64,000 nt of DNA, from NCBI GenBank assembly GCA_018136815.1, contig CM030935.1, positions 2,907,999 to 2,971,998 on the forward strand, written 5' to 3'. A program made the position numbers and the translations under genes. Below, piece by piece: positions 30,231 through 41,379 of this stretch. Each line of letters opens with the position of its first letter. The first letter of the stretch is position 1. Source of the DNA: Isochrysis galbana. Its lineage: Eukaryota; Haptophyta; Isochrysidales; Isochrysidaceae. The notes below the pieces were generated by a model, which was given only the letters and a program-made list of their open reading frames with translations, did no database searches and was not told where the DNA came from.

Positions 30231-30589
30231 AGACCGGCGGCAGGCGCGGCGGAGGAGACGACTTCGGAGACGCTGACGGGCTGAGGCCCGTCAGCAGAGG
30301 AAGGCGGGCAGGCGGGCTTGAGCGAGGGCGAGGACGGCGGCGAGAGCGACATCGAGCGAGAGGCGAGAGGCGAGGGTGAGTGAGAGGAGGGCTGTGTTGG
30401 CAGGGGCTGGTGAGGCAAGGAGAGTTTGTAGGGTACGAGTGTTACGAGAGCGAGAGCGACGAGAGCGAGAGCGACGGATGACGACTGACGACAGGACATC
30501 GGACAACGATGCAGAAAACAACAGGATGCACCGACTCACGAACGCACTAGAATCATTCACCCAAACCAAGCAAAACATGAAATAACCGA
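30231..30589. repeat. GAGCGA-rich low-complexity DNA, partly family F-like
   Basis: GGCGGGCTTGAGCGAGGGCGAGGACG resembles 6495-6525 in family F. GAGAGCGAGAGCGACGA repeats lie at 30440-30480. No gene. Confidence 0.4.
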
Positions 30590-31420
30590 GACCCCACATC
30601 CACATCGCCGGGAACTCAAACACGTCGCGAGAGACGGAGAGAGAGAGCGAGAGAGAGAGAGAGAGAATCCAAAGCGATGGTCGGAGCGTGTCTTCGCTTT
30701 GGATTTTCCCACCAAGGCGGAAAGTCGAAGAGGAACGTTATGTCGCGCAACCACGGCGATCACATTGGATACAGATCGCAGCGAGGTATCCTTGCAATCG
30801 AAGAAATCTTGCTGTTGAGCGTGGACCTTCTAGACGTTTCTATCGAGCAACCCCGAGTAGCAACCAAGGGGGAGGGAAAACCAAAAACCAACGGGACCAA
30901 GGGCTTCCATGCAACTTGCATCAAGGGGAAGGATAACCAAAATCCAAAGCAGCGAATCTAAATCAATCTCCAAGGGGAGATGGCAAACCAAGGACCAAGG
31001 AGAAAGATTCCCTCACCCAAGCAGCGAACCTAGATCGATCTCCAAGGGGAGATGGCAAACCAAACATGATTGCCCCCAGAAGCAGTTAAAGACACGCGGG
31101 GAGATAGCGAATTAAACCTCTTTGCGAGGCGCCTGGGAGGAAGAAAGGTGGGGAAACTTCCCTTCTCTTCGAGAGAAAGAGGGAGGGCGCTCCACAACCC
31201 TAGATTCTAGGCGTCCACGCGAAGTTTTTGACCGAGAACGAGAACGAGAGAATTATAACGATAAATACCGAACGAAGAGAAGAGAGAAGCCTAACGAGCG
31301 TCGATTCGCGAATGCGACAGCCATCTGGGGACCTGAAGAGGGGCCGCAGGCGCGCGCTTTAACGATGTTGGCGGCAGAGGGTCCATACCAATATTATTTC
31401 AAATACATAGTTCAGAAGAC
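30590..31420 (+). repeat. family A dispersed repeat, longest copy
   Basis: Inverse match to 17005-17705 and forward match to 1985-2115. Has a GA microsatellite (30633-30664), CCAAGGGGAGATGGCAAACC in two tandem copies (about 30970 and 31048), and an inverted pair ATCCAAAGCGA/TCGCTTTGGAT (30667-30705). It ends next to a short match to family B (CTGGGGACCTGAAGAGGGG at about 31326). Probably LTR-derived; no ORF. Confidence 0.6.
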
Positions 31421-31560
31421 AAAATAAAAATGAAACTCATGTATAAAATAAAATTTGGACACTCTTAGTAAAAACAAAAGTATCAACTAAGATAATACTG
31501 GTCCTCTTTCGACGGAACGCGGCGACCTGAAGGTCGCCCCCCGACCCAGAACCCAAAACA

Positions 31561-33182
31561 ATGAGTGGGAGAGCGGAAGCGCCGGCGGCACCTATGGCGG
31601 AGCGCGCCAAGCTGCTCATGCGCGCCGGCCACGCGGCCAACCGCGAAGGAGATTTTGCGCACGCGCGTGAGGCGTTCGATGCGGCGTTTCGGCTCACGGG
31701 CCGCATCGAGGCACGCGTCTCCGCCGCAAACATGCTCCTTAAACTGGCGGAGGCGGAGGCAGAGGCAGATGGAAGCTTGGCTGGTCTCCACGCAGAGGCG
31801 GCACGTGCGGAGTACTCGGCCGTCCTCGCGCACCCGCGGTGCACGCCGAGTATTCAGGCGATCTGCGAGCAGAAGCAGGCCGAGCTCGAGCGGCTCCTCG
31901 CCGAGCTCGATGACCAGTGCGCCGCAGAGGCGCGCACCATCGCAATGGGGAGCGAGGCAGAGCTGAGCAGCCCATCGGGGGGCAAGCGAAAGCGTGGCAG
32001 CTCGGTTATCAAGTTGAACGGCGGGGCAGGCGCCCTGCTCTCGATACCACAGCCCCTGATGGAGGGCCAGTCGCCGACGAGAGAGATACTCATCAATCGG
32101 AGTCCGGTGCGAGTACTATGGGCGACAGTGAATGCACAACGACTAGGCTACAGTTGGCCTGTTGCGCTCTCTTTGGGCAACGCCTTGGCCGGCATGGTTG
32201 CTCGCGCGAAGGGCAGAGCACTTGGCATCCATACGACTGATGCGCAGCCAGCAGAGGAAGATGCCGTGGCACAGAGAAGTGTTGGCCTGATGGGCATGCG
32301 CGTTCCTGTCGTAGATACTCAAGGCGGCTTGCGAGGTTTGAGTGTACTGCGACGTGGCAGTATGGGACGTGGCTCCAAAGTCCATGTGAATGGCGACTCA
32401 AGTGTAGAGGCGGATCCAGCTCATCTCGAGCCTGTCTCACCAGCGAATGCACTCCGTTCGCTCAAATCTGCATTTGGTGCCAAACTCGGCGAGGTGTACA
32501 TGCGCATGGCGGCACTAGCCGCGGCGGTTCCACTTGCCAAGTTGAGAGCACACGACAATGCCTACGCTGAGCGTCTGTACCACGACTTTCGCCCTCACAT
32601 TCCGGAGGGCAGGATGGGTTGGGGGCAGGCTGGTCGGCTATTGTTGACCTCGACCTGTGAGCAGCAAGGTTCACGCGCGGCTGGGGGGCATTCCCAGAGT
32701 CCACGAAGAGACCACCAACTCTCATCTCCCAAGCCAGTTTCTGCTGGGCATGAGCCCTCTTCCTTGTTCGACCTGGCCGATAGCGAGCTCATGGAAGTCT
32801 GCCGCAGCCTCCAGGTAAGATTCGCCCATAAGCGCTACACGATGGACACCGGAGTACCACAGCTCTTAAGCCATTCGTTGGGACGCGATTGCAGGTGTCG
32901 GATCTCTTGGCTTCGGCGATCCAGTCTGCAGCGGAGAGTGGGCGAACCGTGGCCGAGATTGCGGTAGAGGTTACCGCGTCACTCGCAAGGTCCTCCGACA
33001 CTGAGGCAACTTCGGCTACACCTTCGAGCAGCGAACCTTCATCCTCGGCGCGTTCATCCTCGTCAAGCATAGCCATCGTAGCCCCATCGTGCGTTTCGGA
33101 GGTACATGTCAGGGAATGGCTAATCCAACAACAGACAGAGGGGGCAGTGTATGAAAAGGACGGCCGCTTCTTCCCCCTGTGA
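31561..33182 (+). CDS. conserved eukaryotic protein of unknown function, helical repeat plus winged-helix-like end
   Basis: Two exons, 31561-32814 and 32895-33182, joined in phase 0 across an 80-bp GT-AG intron; 513 residues. Residues 12-120 are helical with a TPR/MIT-like pair (LLMRAGHAANREGDFAHARE, AANMLLKLAEAEAEA). Residues about 178-222 (SPVRVLWATVNAQRLGYSWP, then LGNALAGMVARAKGRALGI) and LYHDFRPHIPEGRMGWGQ near 340-357 match a block I know from uncharacterised fungal and protist proteins. The C-terminus, VHVREWLIQQQTEGAVYEKD with GRFFPL, resembles a winged-helix hairpin. A basic GGKRKRG at about 141 could be a nuclear signal. No reaction can be proposed. An AT-rich stretch precedes the start, and the ATG is 3 bp after a run of A. 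Confidence 0.75.
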
Positions 33183-33488
33183 TTGATTTCAGAAGAGCTC
33201 ACATTGGATCGCTGGATGCATGCACATTCTTCCTTCTTTTGCCGCTGCTCGAGGGGCCACAAGCTGAGCCACACTCGAATCGCGGAAAACGACACGGGCG
33301 GGACGAGGTGCGCGTGGGTCCTATAGCGGGAATGGGTGAGGAAGAAAAAAGAAAGGGGTGGTAGGCGCGGCGGCGAGGCGAAGGTGGATTTCAAGGAAAG
33401 ATCATGGCGGTGGGTGGCACGGGACGGGTACCATGCGCACCTGGGTGGCGGTGGCGCCCTCTCTTGAGCGCTTCGTGGGTGCGAGGGT
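33183..33488. other. intergenic, no gene recognised
   Basis: 3' flank of the preceding gene; nothing recognised. Confidence 0.35.
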
Positions 33489-33605
33489 TCATCCATGAAT
33501 TGAATCGAGCTCCGCGGCGGCGAGAGCCAAGGCGGGCGTGAGAGGGGGTAGTCCGCGCGCGCGCTCCATGCAGCCCCTGCCGGCTTTTAATAACGGTAGT
33601 CGAAT
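33489..33605 (-). repeat. LINE 5'-end fragment
   Basis: On the minus strand a weak hairpin (CTACCG/CGGCAG around 33577-33600) precedes ATG 33567, which opens MERARGLPPLTPALALAAAE. This is the same start as LINE ORF1 at 19985. The rest of the element is gone. Confidence 0.5.
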
Positions 33606-34766
33606 TACTTCTAGTGTAGTGGTACTAGTAACGCTTCTAACCATCATCAGCGCCCTATAGTCTATAGTCTATTGTAGCAATACATCTGCTCGTAGGCCAT
33701 CCGTACTTATTCTTGACGGCGGTGTGCAGCGTTGGGCGTCCGCCCATTGGCGAAATGCGAAATACGAGTGTGGTGGGCTGTGGAGTGGCTGTGGTGAATC
33801 TGTGTGAGGTTGTGGTTGTGGGTCTGTAACATGGGATGTATGAGTCGCGGGACGAGAGGGACGGGACGAGCGACCGGAGGCGACACGGGACGGGAGCATA
33901 CGGGACGGCACGGGCGAGCCATGGCCAGGCATGACGAACAGGGGCAGATGGGGAGACAGAACGGGGGCACGAACGGGGCGTCCTAGCGATGTCGCGGGAA
34001 GCAGCAGAAGAGACGGAATATGAACACGGGGCGACGGAAGAACCACTCGGAAACTATGGAAACAAAAGGGGAAACTAATGGAACGGGAGGGGGCGAGCGC
34101 TGGAGGGACGGAGGGGAATCGGCGAGCGCGAGAGACTCTCCGACCCTCTCTGGCCAAGGGAACAAGGGAAACGCCGCGAAGATGTGAGAGAATGGAAGGA
34201 AGGGATCTCGGCTGTGCGTCGTATGCGCGGGAACTCGGGGCGGGAAGGGAAGGGAGGAGAGGGGTGTGGGGGAGACACGCTCTAAAGATAGGGCGCGCTG
34301 CGGAGAGGGGATGGAGGCAGGGCGCGGGAAAGTAGGTACGCTCTAAGGGTAGAGCGTGCGGTGTGGTGCGGCTCCCTTTATCCACGACAACGAGATTGTC
34401 ATGCGGCAGCTAGCGCCTTGGCCTCGGCACCGCTATGCGGTTGGGTAGTGGTAGTCGGCCGCCAGCCGCTTGCGGCGGGCGCGTATCGGCGCGGCAGCTG
34501 CACTGCTGCACGCTCACACATAACAAGCGTACCAAGTACAGTTGCCGCACAAAAAGCAGAGCTAATCACGTACTATTGCCACAATACTGTGCAGCTAGAG
34601 CAGCTGCTTGCGTACCAAAGCCTATACATACATACGGTTGACGAATAAAAACTGAGATAGCAAAGACCACGAGAACGCTCCTCGGATCCTGCATGATCGT
34701 GATACTGGCCGCGCAGAGGAAAGGTTCCGACGACAAGCTATAGAAGCTCAAAAGATGTGCGCACCC
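33606..34766. other. intergenic with degenerate GGGACG/GGGACGAG-rich stretch
   Basis: 33840-33990 is rich in GGGACG-like units. The long minus frame across 33669-34385 is Pro/Ser/Leu-rich and shows no codon bias, so I do not call it. Confidence 0.4.
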
Positions 34767-35621
34767 TCATTCCGCCTTGAAGAAGGAGTCCTCTGTATGG
34801 AAGCGAATGCCAACCATTTGGGCAAACTTCATGTCCGAATCTGAATGATCACCCTGATCGAGCAAACGTGAAATGGGAACCGTCATATGAAAGACGAGCA
34901 CGGGGTGTCATCGAGTTCAGACCGGCTCCTCCTACCCACTTGAGCAGTCCCTCCCCTCAAGAAACCTATGCGCACAATAGATCTATGCCCAATGTACCTT
35001 GCGACCAGCGGCGTCGCCAACATAAAAGCTAGAAGATAGGTCGACCTGCATGTTGCCATTGCAATGAGTCACCAGATGCTCCCATGCGCCCTTGCCAGGT
35101 TTGCGATAGGTGTCTTTGGCTGTTGCGCAAAGCACAAGCATGGGAACGCCGATCGTCGTGGCAAATCCCTCCAGCCGACCAATCTTCTTCAAGATCCCCT
35201 TGGAAATCGCCTCCGGCTTCTTGAGCCGATCGAGGCTTTCGTTGGTGACGATCACGATACGCTTACCCTCGTCGTGCAGCTTCATCAGCACTTTGGGCAC
35301 ACTCGAGAACATCATTTTCCAGTCATTGGGGCCACCCCCAAAGGATGTCTTAGCCAGACATCCATCAAAGTCGAAAGCGGCGATCTGCGCCGAAGGCTTC
35401 TGCTCCAGATGGGACCACACGAGAAGGCTTTCGCCTACGACAGTCCAACCCTGTGGAAGCGCAACTCCGCGCAGCTTCTGCGGCGCACCATCCGCGTTCG
35501 CCTTTGTCTCCACGTCATCCGGCTGGGTTGGCTGGTTGGCGCCAGGGGTGGCAGCAGCAAACGGATCAGCTCTCTTGGGCTGCTTGGTGACGGCCGCCTC
35601 CTCGAGTGGGCGCTTCGACAT
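34767..35621 (-). CDS. polynucleotide 3'-phosphatase (PNKP/TPP1 phosphatase domain only)
   Basis: Exons 35621-34998 and 34853-34767 (minus), phase 0, intron 144 bp GT-AG; 236 residues. It removes 3'-phosphates from DNA ends during single-strand break repair, in the nucleus; the N-terminal MSKRPLEE to KQPKRA segment is basic. HAD-type phosphatase motifs: AAFDFDGCLAKT (catalytic Asp pair), IVIVTNES, KIGRLEGFATTIGVPM, TYRKPGKGAWEHL, YVGDAAGRK, and in exon 2 DHSDSDMKFAQMVGI and F-F. The usual Thr after DFDG is Cys here. There is no kinase P-loop domain and no FHA or zinc-finger domain, so it is like yeast Tpp1 in being phosphatase-only. The ATG chosen is the first in frame; upstream the frame continues only from a TTG. 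Confidence 0.88.
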
Positions 35622-36018
35622 GCGGAGCGAAGAAGCTCTTCCGCTCAGGAGTGGGCCCGGCGCGCGTGCGTGCAGCGCGAGCAAGGCGAGGGCGGCGAGG
35701 GAGAGAATCGGCGCGGAGGCACGGCCGACTGGCGGGCGGAGGCAGTGGCGCGCTCCCGCCTCTCACTCCGCGTGATGGCGCCAAAGTTGTACAAATTATC
35801 TAACCATCTATCTATCTAGTAGTATCTGATAGGACATACTACTACCATTAAACGGCAGGTGAGCTGCAGTGCTGCAGCAGACTGAGCAGACTGCAGGCTG
35901 CCAAGTGGCGGACACCGCAACTCGGCCGTCGAATTGGGATGATGATTAAGATGTCTAAATGCACAATACTCAGTGTCAGTGTAAAAAAAAAGTGAGAGAA
36001 CAAGAGAGAGAAAGAGGA
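35622..36018. other. intergenic between the 3'-phosphatase and the MITE
   Basis: Upstream region of the minus-strand phosphatase gene. No further gene recognised. Confidence 0.4.
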
Positions 36019-36218
36019 CTCGCACCCCTACATGTGAAACACAGCCAAACTTAGAAATAAAACAGCAAAAACAGTATGTTTTTTGCCGTCGAAAAAAAAC
36101 AGTGTAAAAAACAGATGTGCGGGGTAGGGGGGCCGCCCGAAATAAAACAGCGAAAAACATATGTTTTGGGCCTCCGAAAAAAAACACTGTTCCTGTGTTT
36201 CACATGTAGGCTCGCACC
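36019..36218. mobile_element. hAT-like MITE with perfect 18-bp terminal inverted repeats
   Basis: The element 36027-36210 (184 bp) begins CCTACATGTGAAACACAG and ends with its exact inverse complement (36193-36210). It is flanked by an 8-bp direct repeat CTCGCACC (36019-36026 and 36211-36218). Eight-base duplications are typical of the hAT superfamily. The interior has AAAACAG/ACAGTG A-rich stretches and no ORF, so transposase must come from elsewhere. A relative is at 52394-52605. Confidence 0.9.
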
Positions 36219-36819
36219 ACTACTTTACGATTGTCAAAAGTTATGAGAACGAGAGAAAAGTGAGTAGGAGTAATAGTAGAAGTACTCCTACATCCTACAT
36301 TAGAGTAGAAGAAGTCGAAGTACCAGGATGAGAGGAGATTCGAGATTCGTGAAGATGAATAGAAGAGAGAGAAGGGTAGAGAGTAGAGAGGAAGAGGACG
36401 AAAAGAGAGAGAAGATGGAAGGGGAGACGACAGCTAGCAGCTAGCGAGAGGAGGGGGGGCGGAGCCGCGGGAGGAGTACTCTACCCTAGTATGAAGAAGG
36501 GGAGGGGGTGCGAGGTGCGAGGCGGAGCGGGAGTACTTTAAAGGTAGAATACTCCCCAAGAGATTTTGGACAGGGGCACACACAAGTTACTTTTGTACAC
36601 AGAATGTACTTAGGAAGGGAGAGAGAGCGAGGGAAGGGAGGGAGAGAGAGACGAGAGAGACGAGAGAGAGAGAAGGGAGAGAGAGAAGAGAGCGGGCGAA
36701 CGAAGGGGGAGAGAGAAGAAAGAGAGAGAGAAGAGCTAGAAGAGAGACAATGAGAGAAGAGAGAGAGAGGCAGAGAGGGAGGAGAGAGCGCGCGAGGCCT
36801 CGTCGGCGCGCGGGGCGCG
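36219..36819. repeat. GA-rich upstream region of the U5 40K gene
   Basis: GAGAGA/GAAGAG microsatellite from about 36353 to 36420 and 36617-36780. It contains the promoter and 5' UTR of the gene at 36820, but no core motif is clear. Confidence 0.5.
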
Positions 36820-38357
36820 ATGGCGGCAGGCGGCGACGAGGAGGGCGCGCTCGTCGAGGCGAAGCGGCAGCGGACGGAGGATGGGGCAATGGTGAGCACG
36901 GGCGGCGGCGGTGCCGCACTCGTCAAAAACGGGCCGCAGCGCACCTCTGAGCTGCTCGCTCCCATCATGCTGCTCTCCGGCCATGGAGCGGCCGTGCACA
37001 CCGCGAAGTTCAGTCCAGACGGCGCCCACCTGCTCTCGGGCTCGCACGACAAGACGTTGCTGTTGTGGGAGGTGTTTGGAGAGTGCCGGAACCTCCTCAC
37101 CTTCAAGGGCCACGCCAACGCAGTGCTTGAGGCCCATTGGCTCGACAGCGAGCTCGTCACGTCTGCTTCGGCAGACAAGACCGCCGCACTCTGGGATGTC
37201 AAGACTGGTGGTCGCGTCCGCCTCTTCCGCGGGCATTCGTCTTACGTCAACTCGTGCTGCCCTTCGGTTGGGGCACCGCTACTCATCACGGGCTCCGATG
37301 ATTGTACGGCTCGAGTCTGGGATACTCGTTCGCGCTCACGGCCCTTGATCATTCGGCATCCCTTGCCTGTCACAGCAGTGGCAGCCTCGATGAGCGGAAA
37401 CGAGATGTACACAGGTGGCGTCGATGGCATCGTGCGCGTGTACGACCTGCGCCAGAGCGACAATGAGGTCCTGCGTACGCTCACTGGTACGCTGGCTGGT
37501 CCTCACCGAGGATCATGCATGGCTTATCTGGCGTTTCAGAATGGTTTTACAATGTTGGATCACATTCTGAAACAGGCCAGAGGGAGGCGGGGGGGGGGGG
37601 GGGGGGGGGGGGGGGTGTCTCGCTCGGGGCCGTGCAATGGTGCTTTGGCTCGTCCTTTGCTGAGTGCTTCTGCTCATTCCGATCAGCGGCTGTGCTTCTT
37701 ACGAAGCGTCCGATTTCCGGTGCACCCTCCATGGTCAGGCCACGAGGACATCATTACAAGTCTCGCCCTCTCCCCCAACGGCCATTCGTTACTTTCTAAT
37801 GCCATGGACAACACCATCCGCTGTTGGGACGTGCGGCCCTACTCGGCGGTGCCAGACCGATGTGAAAAAACATTTCTCGGTGCACAGCACAACTATGAGA
37901 AGAGCCTAATCAAGTGCAACTGGTGCGCGTTTGGTAGCACCGTGCTTGAGGGTTGCTGATATAGGAGCACGGATGCAATACATTGAGACACATGCTCCCA
38001 CCGTCTGCCCCTGCCCCAAATGCGTTTCCTTCACGCCCGTCACGATTGTCATCATAGGTCTCCAAACGGTGAACGGGTTGCATGCGGGTCTTCCGATCAA
38101 TTTGTCTACGTTTGGGACGCCATGTCAAGGTTCGCCATTGTTGACCCTTGCCCTGTGACATTGCGCAGATATTTGTTGTACAGATGTTTCCTTGCGCATC
38201 TCATCAGATCCATCGCTCTTTGTCCTGCAGGCGGATCTTGTACAAACTGCCCGGCCACTCAGGCTCAGTGAATGAGGTTGCATTCCATCCTCACCAGCCT
38301 ATCCTTGCTTCATGTGGCAATGACAAGAACATTTACTTGGGAGAGATCCAGGAATGA
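36820..38357 (+). CDS. SNRNP40: U5 snRNP 40 kDa WD40 protein
   Basis: Exons 36820-37486, 37739-37922, 38058-38129, 38231-38357; 349 residues (human 357). It sits next to Prp8 in the U5 snRNP and acts in pre-mRNA splicing in the nucleus. Seven WD repeats cover residues about 47-347: LSGHGAAVHTAKFSPDGAHL, KGHANAVLEAHWLDSE, RGHSSYVNSCCPS, ITGSDDCTARVWD, LLSNAMDNTIRCWDVRPY (diagnostic of this orthologue), CGSSDQFVYVWDA and PGHSGSVNEVAFHPHQP, ending YLGEIQE. Intron 1 (37487-37738) is a multiple of three without a stop and contains a 27-G run, but it interrupts the TG|H dipeptide start of a WD repeat and is clearly spliced. The donor of intron 3 (GTTCGC) is weak. Confidence 0.93.
37589..37615 (+). 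repeat. 27-bp G homopolymer inside U5 40K intron 1
   Basis: An uninterrupted G run; length is likely polymorphic or prone to sequencing error. On the transcript it is a strong G-quadruplex candidate within the intron. Confidence 0.8.
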
Positions 38358-38840
38358 CCACATTGTTTGCTGTCGCTCTACCTCAGCTCCGCGGCTGGTT
38401 GCCGAGGGCAACAATGTGTGGGATCACGCACTAGTGCCAAGTATGTTTGGCACCCGACTCCGTCGCTTTTGTTTTGTATGAGCAAGGCGTGCTGTCGATT
38501 TGTGTGGGCGAGTGGGCATGCGCCGCGCATCCCAGCACTCCAGCGATGTGGCACGACTCACAGCGCGTTTGGCGATAAAGCGTAGGACGACATTGTCGTC
38601 GCACCGATCGTTTTTGATTGGTAGGTGCGCAGGGCGATCATCGACTTGTCCATTGGTAGGCACTTTGTCGTTGTAGGCACGGTGCCGGCCTGATAGACTG
38701 CCGGTGCCGTACTGTTGCTACGCAAGGCAATGTGTGCAGCTTGTCGCAAGTGCAGCAACCAAGACAAGTCTGCACACGCGCGGTTAAAGTGTGCGTGTCA
38801 TATGTGTGACGAAACGTGAATCGCATGTGCACGCTGTAGG
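38358..38840. other. intergenic, 3' flank of the U5 40K gene
   Basis: Nothing recognised except a small inverted repeat GTGCCAA/TTGGCAC (38436-38455). Confidence 0.4.
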
Positions 38841-39690
38841 TAAAAAAACATCTGAAGATTCGGGGCTAACACTAACACCTACGCGGACATGTTACATGTT
38901 ACTATCGCTACCTCGCGGTTACCGTCGCCCCTTGAAACATCCCCTCACACGCCTCGCCTCCCTTGCCCTTCCCTGTGCCAGAGTTTTCTTGTCTATGCTT
39001 GTTTAACCCAAGGGACACTTACCTTTAAAAACACCTTATAATATTCACGCCTCGTCCGTGGCTCTAGCTCTGGGAGTCTAACGTGTAGCCACGCCCTCTT
39101 CCCCTCAACTCACAGCTTCCCCCCCCCTCTCTCTACATGCCTTTCGGCTACTCCCCCTGTGCCTCGTGCGCTGCATAGATAGGGGCTCGGGGTGTGGGGG
39201 CGTCAGGGTAGGGCGGAGTGCTCCAGCCCCTAGCGGCCTAGCGGTCCGATTCTCTCGCACCTCCTGTGCCACAAGGTGACCGGATTGTCTCGTGACGGGT
39301 TTCCGGTATGGGGTCGTGGGTCTCTTTTTCGTGGTTTTGTTCTAGCCTAGGATCGGAGCATTTGTTGTTGTGTGCGGTCGTGGTCTACGCGAGTCTATTG
39401 GTTAGGCTAAGCGCGTTCGCTATGAGTCTGAGGTTGTCACTCATTGCTAGCCTGCCTTTTGTGTCTACGATGAAGACCGGAGCGCTCAGCTCTAGCGGGC
39501 TCTTGAGCTTTGGTTTCCTCCCCTGGCCCGCTGTGCAGGTACGCGAGTGGCTATTCGTGCCCGTCTGCCCGTCGGGGCTAGTCCTCTCGTTACGGCAGTG
39601 AACTTTATTAGGGTGTTTACGAGGACTGGGATGAAGTGGAACGTGTATGCATCGAATTTCACTGCGTTCCGTGCTGAGGATATGTGTAAG
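38841..39690 (-). repeat. nested LINE 3'-end fragments
   Basis: 38846-38900 matches the 3' end of the LINE at 18166 (ATCTGAAGATTC after an A run, so oligo(T) on the coding strand). 39023-39690 matches the 3' end of the LINE at 48271. Its minus strand reads YTFHFIPVLVNTLIKFTAVT and, in a shifted frame, PKLKSPLELSAPVF, like the C-terminal LINE region of 48590-49006. Frame-shifted and 5'-truncated, so dead. Confidence 0.65.
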
Positions 39691-40399
39691 TGTTGAGAGT
39701 GCGTTGATGTGAGTATGTATGGTGCCGTGTCATCAGTCTGGCGGACTCTATCTGTTCTGTCGTCTGTCGTTCGTCGCTCTCGTTCTGGTTCTGGTTCTCG
39801 TTCCCGTTCTCGTCCCTCGTTCTCAACACTCAACCCGTACCAAACCTCAGGCCTCAGGCCCTCTATCAGCCTCAATAATAATAATCTAACTGAGCATTAG
39901 TACCACTACTCTCACTAGCCCGGTACCAACACGACAGCCCTCAGCGCATCTGCCCGTACACCTTGGCGCGTGCTGTTGACACAGATACATACACCTATGC
40001 ACCCCTCCACATCTCCCCCCTCGCAGGCCCCCGGCTCCCATTCTAACTCCCCACAAGTTAAAATGAGGGAAACCCCATTGAGGCGGACCGACCTACGTCG
40101 GGCGACTCTCCGGGAAAAAGCACCGGGGGGGGGGGAGGAACCTCTCGTCAAAGAAGAAGAACGGCCCTTACCAGCTCACGCCGCGAGCGGTTCTCGAGAA
40201 ATAAGCAACTGCGCCCCGAGGATACCTGCCACAGGTGTATCCCGAGACGTCTTGAGCCGCTCCCTTCCCATCTCCCTCCTGTCGCCAGCCGCCCCCCTCC
40301 GCCCGTTTGCTAATGCAAACGGGTCTCGTTTCTCACCACACTCCATCGGGGGGGGTGCAAATCCCCCCCTCTCCCTCGTTCCATTCTCTTCCGCACCGG
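39691..40399. other. intergenic, repetitive fragments
   Basis: CGTTCTGGTTCTGGTTCTCG repeats (39780-39825), and a perfect hairpin CCCGTTTGC-TAAT-GCAAACGGG at 40302-40323. No gene recognised. Confidence 0.4.
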
Positions 40400-40806
40400 T
40401 CCCTGCTGCGCGTCGCCATGCGGCGCGCCATGGCCTGCTCTCAGAGGTCCTTCAGGGGCGCCCAGAGGGCCAGCAGAGGCAGCTCAGGGGGCAGTGGAGG
40501 CTGGGAGCCCCTGGCCCCCCCTGCCTCTCCCTCGCTCGCCTCGCTGGCCTTGGGTGCCGCCCTGAGTCCCCTGTCTGCCTGGCGACCAGGGATGGGGGGG
40601 GGAGTCAGTACGAGAGCTGGCCCATGCGGGCCTGGGAGTGCGGCTCGCGGCCCGCGCCCACTAGGGGTCTGGGCTAGAATAATGAGTGCCCAGCCCCTGC
40701 CAGAGGGCAGGGGCTGGGGTTGAATGTACGGGCCCACCCCGGGGGGTGTCCGCGATGGAGAGAGGGGGGCGCGAGGCCCCCATTGACCCCCACTTATAAA
40801 AGTAGG
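40400..40806 (-). repeat. family B relative with its own 5' hairpin
   Basis: 40440-40560 matches the middle of family B (CAGCTCAGGGGGCAG, CCCCTGCCTCTCCCTCGCT). At the right edge, on the minus strand, arms CCTACTT/AAGTGGG (40789-40806) form a hairpin a few bases before an ATG, the same layout as full copies but with different bases. It may be a sub-family. Confidence 0.55.
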
Positions 40807-41090
40807 TTGCCCTCTATCAGCCTCAACCCCAGCCTCACTCAGCCTATCCCTATCCCTCGCCAATCGCCTAGCCATGTCCGCGATCCGTCCTCGCGCTGGC
40901 GCTCGCCCAAGCCCACAAGCCCGTCCTCCCGCCTCTCTCTGCTAAGGAGATGGTCAAGCCCGTACGTCATTCCAGCACTCTTCTCCGCTCCCGCCGTGCC
41001 TACGGACGGTCGATCCCCTTCCGTCTCTTCGCATATCGAGCTAGTAGTCACGCTCGATCCGTCGATCCTCGATCCGCCAGACGCACGCAC
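40807..41090 (-). repeat. family F repeat, inverted copy
   Basis: GCCTCAACCCCAGCCTCA, CGCTCGCCCAAGCCCAC, and GCATATCGAGCTAGTAGTCACGCTCGATC are the inverse complements of parts of 6364-6707. Confidence 0.55.
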
Positions 41091-41379
41091 GGGGGGAGTC
41101 GCCTGGTGCGCGGGGGCGGAAAGCTGCCGGGTGTGTGTGGGGCGGTAGAAAAAACGAACGCTTATATGAGAGTGAGCGTGAGAGCAGTGGGTCCAGGTTT
41201 AGAGTCGCGTGCGCGGCAAGAATATCGTAGTAAAATTAAAATTTTAATTATCTATCACCGCTTTATCAACCTGAACCTGAGAGATATTGATATTAACGAT
41301 AACGACATCCTAGTTTCCTAGTTGACATAAATGAATGGAACGCTTTACTTGAAAAAAGAGTGCGGTTTTTGGGCGGTAA
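41091..41379. other. intergenic, no gene recognised
   Basis: AT-rich between 41220 and 41340; nothing recognised. Confidence 0.35.

Noticed and set aside
33669-34385. 238-codon minus frame
   Set aside because: Pro/Ser/Arg composition, no codon bias, no domain, and it crosses repetitive GGGACG DNA.
37487-37738. Reading U5 40K exon 1 through intron 1 as coding
   Set aside because: The segment is in frame but interrupts a WD repeat and encodes poly-Gly; GT and AG sites rebuild the repeat exactly.
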